A stretch of DNA of 23,557 nucleotides from an uncultured Oscillospiraceae bacterium (GCA_900547385.1 URGQ01000021.1:1-23557); one strand, 5' to 3'. Shown: positions 15,761 to 23,412, counted from the stretch's first letter. Notes: generated from the letters alone by a model not told the origin. A program made the numbers and translations.

Positions 15761-15782
15761 CGGCTCCCGGTAGGGGGAGCCG
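15761..15782. repeat. small GC hairpin
   Basis: Perfect 8-bp arms CGGCTCCC/GGGAGCCG with a 6-base loop, between the membrane hydrolase gene and its probable terminator. No T run follows. Confidence 0.5.
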
Positions 15783-15799
15783 ATGGGCCCCACGGCGCG

Positions 15800-15836
15800 G
15801 CACGCATCGGAGCAACCTTCCCGGTGCGTGCTTTTC
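15800..15836 (+). terminator. rho-independent terminator after the membrane hydrolase
   Basis: Arms GCACGCATCGG (15800-15810) and CCGGTGCGTGC (15821-15831), one G-T pair, followed by TTTTCTC. It lies about 100 bases after the hydrolase stop. Confidence 0.65.
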
Positions 15837-15852
15837 TCTGCTTTCCGCCATT

Positions 15853-15932
15853 GGGGCGGCACGGTTCCACTCCCGTCAGGCAGCACCTCCGCTTCGCTCC
15901 GGGCTGCCTTCCCCGCTCCGCCGTGCCGCCCC
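15853..15932. repeat. 80-bp nested inverted repeat (structured intergenic element)
   Basis: Outer perfect 12-bp arms GGGGCGGCACGG (15853-15864) and CCGTGCCGCCCC (15921-15932) enclose an inner 7-bp pair AGGCAGC/GCTGCCT. It stands just upstream of the DUF6198-type gene at 15975. It could be a structured leader RNA or a small dispersed repeat. Confidence 0.5.
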
Positions 15933-15974
15933 CGCGCACTCTCCATCTCCTCCCGAAAGGCAGGTCCTCCCTTT

Positions 15975-16667
15975 ATGACCCCCACCGTCCAAAGCCTCCC
16001 CCATCCCCGCCGCGTCTTCCGCGGGGAGCTCGCCCTCTGCATCATCGCGGTGCTCAATAGCTTCGCTGTCTACCTGATGCTTTACAGCGGCGCCGGCATT
16101 TCCTCCATCTCCTCAGTGCCGTACATCATTTCGGAGGTGCTGCCGGTCCTCTCCCTCGGCACATGGACTTATCTTTTCCAAACCTCGCTGGTGGCGGTGT
16201 TGATGCTGCTGCGGCGGAAGTTTGTCCCCAGCTATCTGCTTGCGTTTTTGGTGGGTTTCGCCTTCGGCGAGATGATGGATGTCCATGCCCTGTGGATCGA
16301 TAAGCTGCCGCTTACCCCTGTGCTGCGGGTCGTCTATTTCCTCATCAGCTTTGCGGCCCTCACCCTAGGCATCGCCCTCTCCAATCACTGTAAGCTCCCT
16401 ATCATCCCCACCGATCTCTTTCCCCGGGAACTGGCCGTCATACTGAATAAGCCCTATAAAACCGTCAAAACCCGTTTTGATCTCGGCTGCCTTACCGTAA
16501 CAGTAGTACTTTCTCTTCTCTTTCTGCACGGCATCCGCGGCATTGGCATCGGCACGGTATTCTGCGCCCTTGTCATGGGGTGGTGCATCTTCTGGGTGGG
16601 CGAGCGCCTCACCCAACACTTTGTCTTTGTTTCATTCCTCGCTCCCCACCCGGAGCAGGATCCCTGA
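15975..16667 (+). CDS. YczE/YitT-like integral membrane protein (DUF6198 type)
   Basis: 230 aa with about five hydrophobic helices. From memory the pattern matches the YczE/DUF6198 family: an N-terminal helix (LALCIIAVLNSFAVYLMLYS), the segment SVPYIISEVLPVLSLGTWTY, then LLRRKF and a conserved acidic stretch GFAFGEMMDVHALW. The function of the family is unknown; it is often proposed to be a transporter-like protein. The ATG at 15975 has a weak site (GGCAGG) upstream; longer in-frame starts run back through the structured element and look spurious. It is followed by a hairpin terminator and does not appear to be in an operon. Confidence 0.75.
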   Translation: MTPTVQSLPHPRRVFRGELALCIIAVLNSFAVYLMLYSGAGISSISSVPYIISEVLPVLSLGTWTYLFQTSLVAVLMLLRRKFVPSYLLAFLVGFAFGEMMDVHALWIDKLPLTPVLRVVYFLISFAALTLGIALSNHCKLPIIPTDLFPRELAVILNKPYKTVKTRFDLGCLTVTVVLSLLFLHGIRGIGIGTVFCALVMGWCIFWVGERLTQHFVFVSFLAPHPEQDP

Positions 16668-16702
16668 CTCTCTGTAAAAAGCACTGCAATCTGTTATTTT
16701 TT

Positions 16703-16731
16703 GGGACACATCCGCGGGATTGTCCCTTTTT
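16703..16731 (+). terminator. probable rho-independent terminator
   Basis: Arms GGGACA (16703-16708) and TGTCCC (16721-16726) followed by TTTTT, 36 bases after the DUF6198-type stop. The stem is short and the loop long. Confidence 0.5.
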
Positions 16732-16749
16732 CATTGCCCCACTGCGCAC

Positions 16750-16755
16750 TATAAT
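16750..16755 (+). promoter_or_regulatory. -10 box of the cysteine-less radical SAM-like gene
   Basis: TATAAT 35 bases before ATG 16790, with only a poor T-rich -35 match 17 bases further up. Confidence 0.4.
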
Positions 16756-16789
16756 TTTAATAGAAAGACTTCTGAAAGAAGGGATCCCC

Positions 16790-17806
16790 ATGTCGCCCCG
16801 CTCCGTCAATACCATTGCCCGTACCCTCATCCAAACGGTGGTGCGTCAAAAGCTTAATGCCATCAAAAGTGATCCGGAGCGCAGCCTGCGCAATCTGGTG
16901 GATATGGGGCTTAGCTTTGCCGTCGGCGGGGAGCAGAAGCGCTTTTTGCAGCAGGCCCAGCACGCCCTACAGGATGAAAACAGCGCCTATTACCGCATCA
17001 TCTATGATATGGCGCTGCATGTGGATACCGAGCATCTGATGGGCTTTGGCATGAACCTGGGCTACAATAGCCTCACTGCCGGGGCCCGCACCATCCGCCG
17101 GCTGGAAAGCGAATGCGGCTACGATATCCCCTGGTGCCTTACCCTCGCCATCGACCGCAAGGGCTACACCGCCCACGAATCCGACTATACCAACCTTATC
17201 GAGCAGGGCAAGCGGCTGGGCATCTATACCTATCTGATCATCGCGCCGGAGCTGCCCGTGGGACTTTTCACCCTGCTGCGCCAACAGAAGGACTGTGCCT
17301 TCCTGCTTTTCACCTCACCCGATGAACTCACCGGGGATGTCATCGATACCATGGCCCAGCTTTATCATGTCATGCCGGTGGTACGCTTTGGCGATGGCGC
17401 CGAAGAGGTCTGCAATGCCATGCGCCGCCGGGAAATGCTCTACTCGGTATTCCTGCCCTACCATTCCGAGAAATCAGAAAACATCTTCAGCGACGGCGAT
17501 GTGCTGGATATCGAGCAATTTCACGCGCCGCTCACCATCTTCATATCCTACACCGCCCCGGAAAAGGGCCAATCATCACCCTTTTACCGGCGAATCATCG
17601 CCGCCCGCAATGACCTGCATACGCAGACCATCCCCGTGGAGCTGTGGGAGGACCTGCGCTATGTCGATGGCGTCATCTCTCCTCTGCCCTCCCACTCCAT
17701 TACTTTCAATGCTGACTGCTTCCTCATCCGCCCGGATGGCACCGTGGATGACCGCATCTCCTTTGCCGCCACCTCGCTGGAAAGCATCCTTGTCTCCCTG
17801 CAATAA
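16790..17806 (+). CDS. degenerate radical SAM-like protein lacking the [4Fe-4S] cysteines
   Basis: 338 aa from ATG 16790 (GAAGGG upstream). From memory the layout follows a group of Clostridial radical SAM proteins: a helical N-terminus with SDPERSLRNLVDMG, then YNSLTAGARTIRRLE, a CGYDIPWCL segment where the enzymes have CNIPWA just before the cluster motif, then EQGKRLGIYTYL, FTSPDEL and VELWEDLRYVDGVI. Where the enzymes carry CxxxCxxC this protein reads IDRKGYTAHESDY (~120-132), and the GGEP SAM-binding motif is replaced by IAPELP (151-156). Cys109 and Cys116 do not form the motif. It should therefore not bind a normal cluster; it may be a regulatory or scaffold relative. The call rests on pattern memory, not a search. 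Confidence 0.6.
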   Translation: MSPRSVNTIARTLIQTVVRQKLNAIKSDPERSLRNLVDMGLSFAVGGEQKRFLQQAQHALQDENSAYYRIIYDMALHVDTEHLMGFGMNLGYNSLTAGARTIRRLESECGYDIPWCLTLAIDRKGYTAHESDYTNLIEQGKRLGIYTYLIIAPELPVGLFTLLRQQKDCAFLLFTSPDELTGDVIDTMAQLYHVMPVVRFGDGAEEVCNAMRRREMLYSVFLPYHSEKSENIFSDGDVLDIEQFHAPLTIFISYTAPEKGQSSPFYRRIIAARNDLHTQTIPVELWEDLRYVDGVISPLPSHSITFNADCFLIRPDGTVDDRISFAATSLESILVSLQ

Positions 17807-17813
17807 AATAAGC

Positions 17814-17853
17814 CCCGGTTCCGCAGGCATTCCGCAGGATCGGGACTCTTTTT
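17814..17853. terminator. terminator between convergent genes
   Basis: CCCGGTTC (17814-17821) pairs with GGATCGGG (17837-17844), two G-T pairs, followed by CTCTTTTT. It lies seven bases after the radical SAM-like stop and just before the end of the TetR gene on the other strand. Confidence 0.55.
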
Positions 17854-17871
17854 ATCATTTTCGTTTTGGGG

Positions 17872-18423
17872 TCACAGCTCAGCCACTTCTACCCGCTTTA
17901 CCGCGGCATAAATGCTGACCTTCAGCATCCGTACAAATTCCTGCGGCGGTACACAATCTTTATCGGAAAGCCACCGCACAAACGCCGCAATAAAGGCATC
18001 CGCATAAAAATTGATGCAGAACTGCTGGTATTTCGCTTCCTCCAGCGAGGACGCCAAAAAGTATTTGATAGAAGGCTCCAGCACTTCCTTAAAGTGCTCT
18101 AGGAAGGAATTCTGTCCCTCAATGCGCAGCGCCCGCCGGTAGAAAGAGCGGTTTTCGTAAAAAAAACTGCACAGCTCGGTAAGAAAATCCCAGATCCCGG
18201 CATAATCCTGCCGGCTGGAAAGCTGCAGATACTCCATATCAAAGATCCAGTTCACCAGGTCGTACTTATCCTTAAAGTGATAGTAGAAGCTCTTGCGGTT
18301 CATGCCGCACTGCTCCGCAATATCGGAAACGCTGATCTTGGAAAAAGGCATCTGCTCCATCAGTTCTTTCATCGCGGCGGCCAGGGCGCGCTTGGTCAGG
18401 TTGGAATCGGCCGTAGTGTTCAC
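17872..18423 (-). CDS. TetR/AcrR family transcriptional regulator (DhaS-like)
   Basis: 183 aa, GTG start at 18423 with no strong ribosome site, so the N-terminus could differ by a few residues. The helix-turn-helix is clear at about residues 29-50 (KISVSDIAEQCGMNRKSFYYHF), followed by KDKYDLVNWIF, typical of the TetR_C_8 / dihydroxyacetone-kinase-regulator group. The C-terminal ligand-binding half is helical and aromatic-rich. The divergently oriented TVP38 gene starts 216 bases away, making it the likely target. The ligand cannot be predicted. Confidence 0.85.
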   Translation of the reverse strand: MNTTADSNLTKRALAAAMKELMEQMPFSKISVSDIAEQCGMNRKSFYYHFKDKYDLVNWIFDMEYLQLSSRQDYAGIWDFLTELCSFFYENRSFYRRALRIEGQNSFLEHFKEVLEPSIKYFLASSLEEAKYQQFCINFYADAFIAAFVRWLSDKDCVPPQEFVRMLKVSIYAAVKRVEVAEL

Positions 18424-18487
18424 CCCCGTTCACGCCTTATCTTAGCATATCCTCCCGGAAAAATAAAACCCCCATCGCCAAAAAGCG

Positions 18488-18514
18488 TTGGACAATCGCA
18501 AAAAACTGTCCCAA
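18488..18514. promoter_or_regulatory. possible TetR operator
   Basis: GGACA (18490-18494) and TGTCC (18507-18511) form an inverted repeat 12 bases apart within TTGGACA...TGTCCCAA, between the divergent TetR and TVP38 genes. The arms are short. The rest of 18424-18639 shows no gene and no convincing promoter pair. Confidence 0.35.
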
Positions 18515-18639
18515 ATGGTTGCGTGGTCCGGTTGCTCCCTCTCGCTTCCCCGCCGGCCCCTGCCCATTTCCGCCTACGGCGAAGCCTCCCCCTGCATGAC
18601 TCCCCAACGCATTATCAAATTCCCAAAGGAGTGACTCCC

Positions 18640-19317
18640 ATGCCAAAAGAACCTCGTCCCCTGCACGACCTTCATCCCCTGCGGCTGCTGCCGCTGGTTC
18701 TTTGCTTGGCCATGGTGGTGTTCTGCATTATCCGGGGCGGCTTCTCGGTGGAGGACATCCTCTCCTACGCCCCGCGGAATGTCTGGCTGGCCGCCGGTTT
18801 CCTGCTGCTGCTCTACCTCGCCAAATGCCTCAGCGTGGCTCTTCCCATCATCGTTTTACAGGTTGCCGCTGGGCATCTGTTTGCCCCTGCGGCGGCGCTG
18901 GCGCTCAATGTTTTAGGCCTTGCGGTGGATCTCACCGTTCCCTTCTGGATCGGCCGGTTTTCCGGCAGCGGGCTTACCGCTCGGCTTTTGGCCCGCTATC
19001 CCCGCCTGGATGGCCTCCTGGAAAGCCAGGAAGGACATTACCTTTTCCTCTCGTTCTTTCTGCGGGTCATCTACCTCCTCCCCGGCGATATCGTCAGCAT
19101 GTATTTCGGTTCGGTCCGGGGACCCTATCTCACCTGTCTGCTCGGCGGGCTGCTGGGCGGCCTGCCCAGCCTGCTGGCCGCCACCCTGCTGGGCGCCAGC
19201 GTTTCACAGCCTGGTTCCCCGGCCTTTTGGCTCGCCCTTGGCATCACCGCCGGGGTCTCCGTCCTTTCTCTTCTGGGCTATCTCCTCTGGCAAAAGCGCC
19301 AAAAGAACAAAATCTAA
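18640..19317 (+). CDS. TVP38/TMEM64 (DedA-superfamily) membrane protein
   Basis: 225 aa from ATG 18640, with AAAGGAG nine bases upstream; the longer frame to 18277 overlaps the TetR gene and is rejected. About five to six hydrophobic segments. The family core is visible in the middle: GLAVDLTVPFWIGRF, then a basic stretch ARLLARYPRL, then FFLRVIYLLPGDIVSMYFGSV, the conserved Arg-plus-Pro-Gly re-entrant loop of the SNARE-associated/DedA fold. Members act in lipid scrambling or membrane homeostasis; the exact role here is unknown. Divergent from a TetR regulator that probably controls it. Confidence 0.85.
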   Translation: MPKEPRPLHDLHPLRLLPLVLCLAMVVFCIIRGGFSVEDILSYAPRNVWLAAGFLLLLYLAKCLSVALPIIVLQVAAGHLFAPAAALALNVLGLAVDLTVPFWIGRFSGSGLTARLLARYPRLDGLLESQEGHYLFLSFFLRVIYLLPGDIVSMYFGSVRGPYLTCLLGGLLGGLPSLLAATLLGASVSQPGSPAFWLALGITAGVSVLSLLGYLLWQKRQKNKI

Positions 19318-19676
19318 CCCCGCACCCAACAGAATCCCTCTTCGCCGGGGGAGATCTTTTCCCACCCCATGTTTAGAGCATCCTCGACATCACTGTTTGG
19401 CCCCTGCTCTCTCGTCGCCGGACTATCCTCCTTGGCTAAAACGCAAAAAGTAAGGTTTAAGCAGCTTCCTCCGCTGCAGGAATCACCCTCTATCCGGGCC
19501 ACCTGCCCCGCAGCCCCGGAGACATAGCCGCGCTCTTTATTATCAGTTCCCTGCTTTACACACCCACGGCAGAGCCGCCTTTCGCCTTCGGCGAAATCCG
19601 CAGTCTGCGCCTGCATCGGCGGGCTTCGCCCGCCGGGCGGCTCCGCCACTCCCCTCCGCCCAGTTCTCCTCATACC
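19318..19676. other. gene-free stretch with two GC hairpins
   Basis: No supported gene. It holds two short perfect hairpins, TTTCGCC-TTC-GGCGAAA (19580-19596) and GGCGGGC-TTC-GCCCGCC (19618-19634), both with a TTC loop. They may be dispersed GC-rich repeats; open frames here are composition artefacts. Confidence 0.5.
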
Positions 19677-19720
19677 AAACGACCGCCCTCCGAAAAAACG
19701 GAAGTCGGTCGTTTTCTTTT
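19677..19720. terminator. terminator hairpin between convergent genes
   Basis: Arms AAACGACC (19677-19684) and GGTCGTTT (19707-19714), with an inner TCCG/CGGA pair, followed on the plus strand by TCTTTTT. On the minus strand it begins right after the RNA methyltransferase stop, so it probably serves that gene too, though the T run there is short. Confidence 0.65.
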
Positions 19721-20548
19721 TCATTTCGCCCGCAGCTGCCAGAATGCCACCGCACTGGCCGCTGCAACATTCAGGGAATCCACCCCGTGCTGCATCGGGA
19801 TCCGAACGGTGTAGTCACAGTCAGCTATCGTGCGGGCTGTCAGTCCGGTGCCCTCGGTCCCCAACACAATGGCCAGCTTTGGTTCCGCCGCCAGTCCCTC
19901 ATCATCAATGGAAACCGAATCCTCCCGCAGGGCCATCGCCGCTGTCTTAAAGCCCAGCTCATTCAGCCAGTCAAGTCCCGGACTCGGCCAGTCGGCTGGT
20001 TGCTCCCCTATGTAGGCCCACGGAATTTGGAATACCGTTCCCATGCTCACCCGCACCGCCCGCCGGTTCAGCGGGTCACAACAGCTGGGGGTCAGCAGCA
20101 CCGCATCGATCCCCAGGGCCGCCGCCGAACGGATAATGGCCCCCACATTGGTGGAGTCCACTACATTTTCCAGCACAGCCACCCGTCTTGTCCCGGCGCA
20201 CACCTCTCTAAAATCCTTGGGTCTCGGCCGCCGCATGGCGCACAGCACCCCTCTGGTCAGCTCATAGCCGGTCAGCCTTGCCAATACCTCCCGTTCCCCG
20301 GTGTAAAGGGGAATCTCCCCGCAGCGTGCAATGATCCCGGCTGCCTTCCCTTCAATAAATTTACGCTCGGTAAGAAGAGCCAGCGGCTCATAACCGGCAT
20401 CCAGCGCCAGGCCAATGACAGTAGGACTTTCCGCAATAAACACACCCTTTTCCGGCTCCAGGCGGTTGCGCAGCTGCGCTTCGGTCAATCGGCAAAAAAC
20501 ATCCAACTCCGGCCGGGAAAGATCGGTGATCTCGATGATTTGCGGCAT
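19721..20548 (-). CDS. TrmH/SpoU family RNA 2'-O-methyltransferase
   Basis: 275 aa. An N-terminal substrate-binding region (about 1-110, with EKGVFIAESPTVI) precedes the knotted SPOUT domain. Its three motifs are intact: motif 1 NVVDSTNVGAIIRS (128-141, with Asn134 and catalytic Arg140), motif 2 LGTEGTGL (229-236) and motif 3 IPM with DSLNVAAA (250-264). Such enzymes methylate a ribose 2'-OH in rRNA or tRNA using SAM; the target base cannot be told. AGGAAAGGGG lies about ten bases before the ATG. It has its own promoter and appears to be monocistronic. Confidence 0.9.
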   Translation of the reverse strand: MPQIIEITDLSRPELDVFCRLTEAQLRNRLEPEKGVFIAESPTVIGLALDAGYEPLALLTERKFIEGKAAGIIARCGEIPLYTGEREVLARLTGYELTRGVLCAMRRPRPKDFREVCAGTRRVAVLENVVDSTNVGAIIRSAAALGIDAVLLTPSCCDPLNRRAVRVSMGTVFQIPWAYIGEQPADWPSPGLDWLNELGFKTAAMALREDSVSIDDEGLAAEPKLAIVLGTEGTGLTARTIADCDYTVRIPMQHGVDSLNVAAASAVAFWQLRAK

Positions 20549-20581
20549 TTTGGCATTTCCCCTTTCCTGCTCTCTCCCCCT

Positions 20582-20610
20582 ATTATAGCAGGTTTTTCCG
20601 CCCTGGGAAA
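20582..20610 (-). promoter_or_regulatory. promoter of the RNA methyltransferase gene
   Basis: Minus strand TTTCCC (20605-20610), 17 bases, TATAAT (20582-20587), 34 bases before the ATG. The -10 is consensus, the -35 weak. Confidence 0.55.
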
Positions 20611-20628
20611 GTCACTCCTTTTTGCTTT

Positions 20629-21048
20629 TTACCCCGGATTTTCAATCAGCTCCAGGGCCAGCATCCGCTCCAGCGGGATCTCCTCTCCCTCCGAGAGGAG
20701 CAAAGCTGGCGGCTGCTCCCTCAATTTCATGGCCTGGCCGGTTGTGGTCACACAGTTCCCGCCGGCTTTTTTCTCATCCGGTACAAACCAGGTAACGGCG
20801 ACCCATGGCCGCTCTTTAATCCTCTCCCGCAGCAGCTGCAACCGGGCATCCAGCCGGGTCTGTTCGTCCTCGCTCAGTTGGGGGCAGTCCCTGGTAGGCC
20901 GAGCCGCTTCCATCAATATTTCCTCATAGCTGGTCAGGGCCGCAAACGGCGCAAACTGCACCGCCCTCTCCTCGAGCGGCATGGGACGGTGCCGCCGGGA
21001 AACGGGCCGCGGCAAATTGAGAATGTCGTCATATTGATGGGTCGGCAT
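20629..21048 (-). CDS. YolD-like protein
   Basis: 139 aa from ATG 21048, fixed by AAAGGAGG about seven bases upstream; the longer frame into the GC-rich hairpin block is spurious. The N-terminal half carries the YolD signature as I remember it: NLPRPVSRRHRPMPLEERAVQFAPFAAL followed by EEI. The second half has a charged helix (DEQTRLDARLQLLRERI) and a strand pair with TWFVPDEKKAGG. YolD-like proteins are usually encoded with Y-family polymerases of the UvrX/UmuC group and are thought to assist them, as UmuD does. Here the polymerase gene lies upstream on the same strand, separated by 763 bases of repeats, an unusually long gap for the pair. Confidence 0.75.
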   Translation of the reverse strand: MPTHQYDDILNLPRPVSRRHRPMPLEERAVQFAPFAALTSYEEILMEAARPTRDCPQLSEDEQTRLDARLQLLRERIKERPWVAVTWFVPDEKKAGGNCVTTTGQAMKLREQPPALLLSEGEEIPLERMLALELIENPG

Positions 21049-21113
21049 GGCTGGCCTCCTTTCCTGGCTTTTGGAATAGATACAGGCGAGCGCAAGGCCC
21101 GGCCCGCAGGACA

Positions 21114-21136
21114 GCCGCCCCCTCCGGGGGGGCGGC
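21114..21136. repeat. GC-rich hairpin block
   Basis: GCCGCCCCC pairs with the following G-rich arm ending GGCGGC; further GGCGGC/GCCGCC pairs continue to about 21180, an extremely GC-rich run about 70 bases upstream of the YolD gene. It could fold strongly in the transcript from the polymerase gene. Confidence 0.5.
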
Positions 21137-21199
21137 TTGGGCGGCTCCGCCGCCTCGGCGGCCTGCGGCCGCCGGCCCGGCGTGCCGGACCCACGCTCT

Positions 21200-21811
21200 C
21201 TGCACAAATCCCTATTCTTCGCAAAAAATCATTACTACAATCTATACAATCTGTATTATCCGCATTGATTCTTTTCTATATCCAATGGCCTGTCCAGTCC
21301 AGCCCAGGGAAGATATCCCCTTTACAAATCCATCTCGCTCCATCCTACAAAGAACCCTCATTTCGCATTTCACCGCCAACTGTCGCCCTTACCTAGACCC
21401 CTACTCTTCATGAAAATCGGCGCCATATTCTATACGAATTGTATTATCCACTTCGTTTCTACTACTTTATACCCTCAAATTTTGCCGCACAAAACTCTGG
21501 CAATAGCCCCTTCCTGCAAACCTATCCAACGAGAAATCGCGTTGTTTTCTATGCATTTCCGCAAACCGCCAGTCCCGCTCAAATTCCCACTCATCGCAAA
21601 ATCATCACTAAAATCTATACAAATTGTATTATGTTTTTTGTTCCCACTGATCTAATCATTCCAGCCTCTGGCGGCAGCGCCCTCCTGCGGGGCCATCCCA
21701 CGAAATCGTAATTTCTGCATTTTTCCATGGGCTATTACCCCCACGCAAATTTCCGCTCTCCGCAAAGAATCATTGTCACAGCTTATACGAACCGTAACGC
21801 CTTCTTCGGCT
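21200..21811. repeat. degenerate ~170-190-bp tandem repeats, some with decayed copies of the polymerase 3' end
   Basis: Four units share a core of the form CGCAAA-AATCAT then CTATAC-AA-TGTATTAT, with the TATAC marks starting near 21241, 21429, 21614 and 21782 (spacings 188, 185, 168). In units 2-4 this is followed by TGG-GG-AGCGCCCTCCTGC-like sequence and CATCCCACG. In unit 4 that part is the actual 3' end of the polymerase gene; in unit 3, read on the minus strand, it encodes RGMAPQEGA in place of RGMDLQEGA. No other gene is supported in 21049-21811. Confidence 0.65.
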
Positions 21812-23320
21812 CTACGCTTTATGCCCACCGATTTGGCCATTCCGGTTTTTGGTGGTAGCGCCCTCCTGCAAGTCCATCCCACGGAGAACCGCATTTTTCC
21901 CATATTTTTGCCGCAGGGCCACAATAGCCTGCTGGCCGCTCAGTTCCCGCTCCAACTCGGCCTTTTGCTGCTGGTGGGCCGCATAGTTCCCAAAGAAGTC
22001 CAGCTGGTCCCCTCCGACTAACTGCGCCTCTTCCTGCCGCAGCAATCCAGCTGCTGTCACCGTCACCCTCCGCACCGAAAGTCTGGAATCAGCAATACGG
22101 TCAAAAACTTCAGCAGCAGTCTGCATCAAAATGCGCGCGGAAGAAGCCGGGACTGAAAGATTAGCGGAGCCGTGGGCAGCGGCCGGAACCGCCCGACCGT
22201 AGCGGTCGGTTTTTGTGGGGCCGTGGTAGGTCTTTTGCTGCGCAGGCGCTGAAAGATTCTCGGCATCGTAGCCGATATCCAGCACAAACTGGCTGCACAC
22301 CAGCCCCTTCTCCACCAGCTCCAGTGAAAGCTGATCGGCCATTTCCCGCACGATGAGCCTAGCTTTTTCGTGGGGGTATGGCTCCGGAAGCACCTGCCCG
22401 GAACTAAGACTGGAGCTCTTTGGCCGGTAGTCCTTGATGGCGGCAATGGTGCAGGGTTCCCAACCCCAGGCATGGTCGATGAGCAGCTCGGCCTGGACGC
22501 CGAACAGCCGGTAAAGCAGCTCCTCGTTGTGCAGCTCTTCCGGCTTCCCGAGCGAGCAGCAAGCAATATCGCCCATGGTGAACAGACCATTCTGGGCCAG
22601 TTTTTTGGCGTAGCCGGGTCCCACCCGCCAGAAATCGGTGAGGGGGCGATGATCCCACAGCAGGCGGCGGTAGCTATCCTCATTGAGCATGGCGATACGC
22701 ACCCCGTTGCGATCTGGCGGGATGTGTTTGGCGACGATATCCATGGCGACCTTGCTGAGGTAGAGATTGCTGCCGATACCGGCGGTGGCGGTGATGCCGG
22801 TTTCCTGCAGTACCTCCAGAATGATCCGCATGGCAAACTGGCGGGCGGTGCAGCGCAGGGTAGTCAGGTAGTCGGTGGCATCGATGAAAACCTCATCGAT
22901 GGAATAGACATGGATATCCTCCGGGGCGACATGGCGAAGGTAAACCGAATAGACGCGGGAGCTGTACGCAAGATACTTGGCCATTTGGGGTGGGGCAACG
23001 ATGTAATCGACGGCGAGGGCGGGCTGCCGCTGCAGTTCCGCGGCGAAGTGGGAGCTGCCGGTAAGCCGGCGGCCGGGGGCCTGCTGCCGCCGCTGGGCAT
23101 TGACGGTGGCGACCTGCTGAACAACCTCAAAGAGGCGGGGACGGCCAGGGATACCGTAGGCTTTGAGGGAGGGGGAAACGGCCAAGCAGATGGTTTTTTC
23201 GGTTCGGGCGGCATCAGCAACGACGAGATTGGTGGTGAGGGGATCCAGTCCGCGCTCGACACATTCCACCGAGGCAAAGAAGGATTTGAGATCGATGGCG
23301 AGGTAGGTACGCTCTTTCAC
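21812..23320 (-). CDS. Y-family translesion DNA polymerase (UvrX/UmuC/DinB type)
   Basis: 502 aa from GTG 23320, fixed by GGAAAGGAGGA eight bases upstream; the longer frame to 23461 passes through the promoter and LexA site. Catalytic metal-binding residues are in place: Asp10 (AIDLKSFFASVEC) and Asp142/Glu143 (YSIDEVFID). The GIGSNLYLSKVAMD thumb segment and a helix-hairpin-helix-like region (FWRVGPGYAKKLAQNGL) follow, then the little-finger domain. The C-terminus ends RGMDLQEGATTKNRNGQIGGHKA-type, usual in the UvrX group. It copies damaged DNA with low fidelity in the SOS response. Two LexA-like boxes precede it, and a YolD-like partner gene lies downstream. Confidence 0.9.
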   Translation of the reverse strand: MKERTYLAIDLKSFFASVECVERGLDPLTTNLVVADAARTEKTICLAVSPSLKAYGIPGRPRLFEVVQQVATVNAQRRQQAPGRRLTGSSHFAAELQRQPALAVDYIVAPPQMAKYLAYSSRVYSVYLRHVAPEDIHVYSIDEVFIDATDYLTTLRCTARQFAMRIILEVLQETGITATAGIGSNLYLSKVAMDIVAKHIPPDRNGVRIAMLNEDSYRRLLWDHRPLTDFWRVGPGYAKKLAQNGLFTMGDIACCSLGKPEELHNEELLYRLFGVQAELLIDHAWGWEPCTIAAIKDYRPKSSSLSSGQVLPEPYPHEKARLIVREMADQLSLELVEKGLVCSQFVLDIGYDAENLSAPAQQKTYHGPTKTDRYGRAVPAAAHGSANLSVPASSARILMQTAAEVFDRIADSRLSVRRVTVTAAGLLRQEEAQLVGGDQLDFFGNYAAHQQQKAELERELSGQQAIVALRQKYGKNAVLRGMDLQEGATTKNRNGQIGGHKA

Positions 23321-23364
23321 TGTGGGGGTCCTCCTTTCCGGAGGGGCGCTTGGGTAAAGTTTGA

Positions 23365-23376
23365 GAACATTTGTTC
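23365..23376. promoter_or_regulatory. LexA (SOS) box 1
   Basis: GAACATTTGTTC matches the Gram-positive LexA/DinR site GAAC-N4-GTTC. It begins just downstream of the polymerase -10 box, about at the transcription start, so LexA would block initiation. Confidence 0.75.
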
Positions 23377-23383
23377 TAATTCC

Positions 23384-23412
23384 ATTGTAGCACGGATATT
23401 CCGGTTTGGGAA
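23384..23412 (-). promoter_or_regulatory. promoter of the polymerase gene
   Basis: Minus strand TACAAT (23384-23389) with a weak -35 TTCCCA (23407-23412), spacer 17. Flanked by the two LexA boxes. Confidence 0.5.

Noticed and set aside
13588..15939. 783-codon open frame on the minus strand opposite the membrane hydrolase
   Set aside because: It is the antisense shadow of a GC-rich gene: Gly/Gln/Glu-rich low-complexity translation, no domains, no start site, while the plus strand has a clear hydrolase and membrane helices.
20878..21396. 172-codon plus-strand frame over the YolD gene and GC-rich hairpins
   Set aside because: Shadow of YolD and of a GC-rich hairpin block, with no start signal.
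21200..21811. Possible CRISPR array
   Set aside because: Units are too long (~170-190 bp), too degenerate and contain decayed coding sequence; no cas genes nearby.
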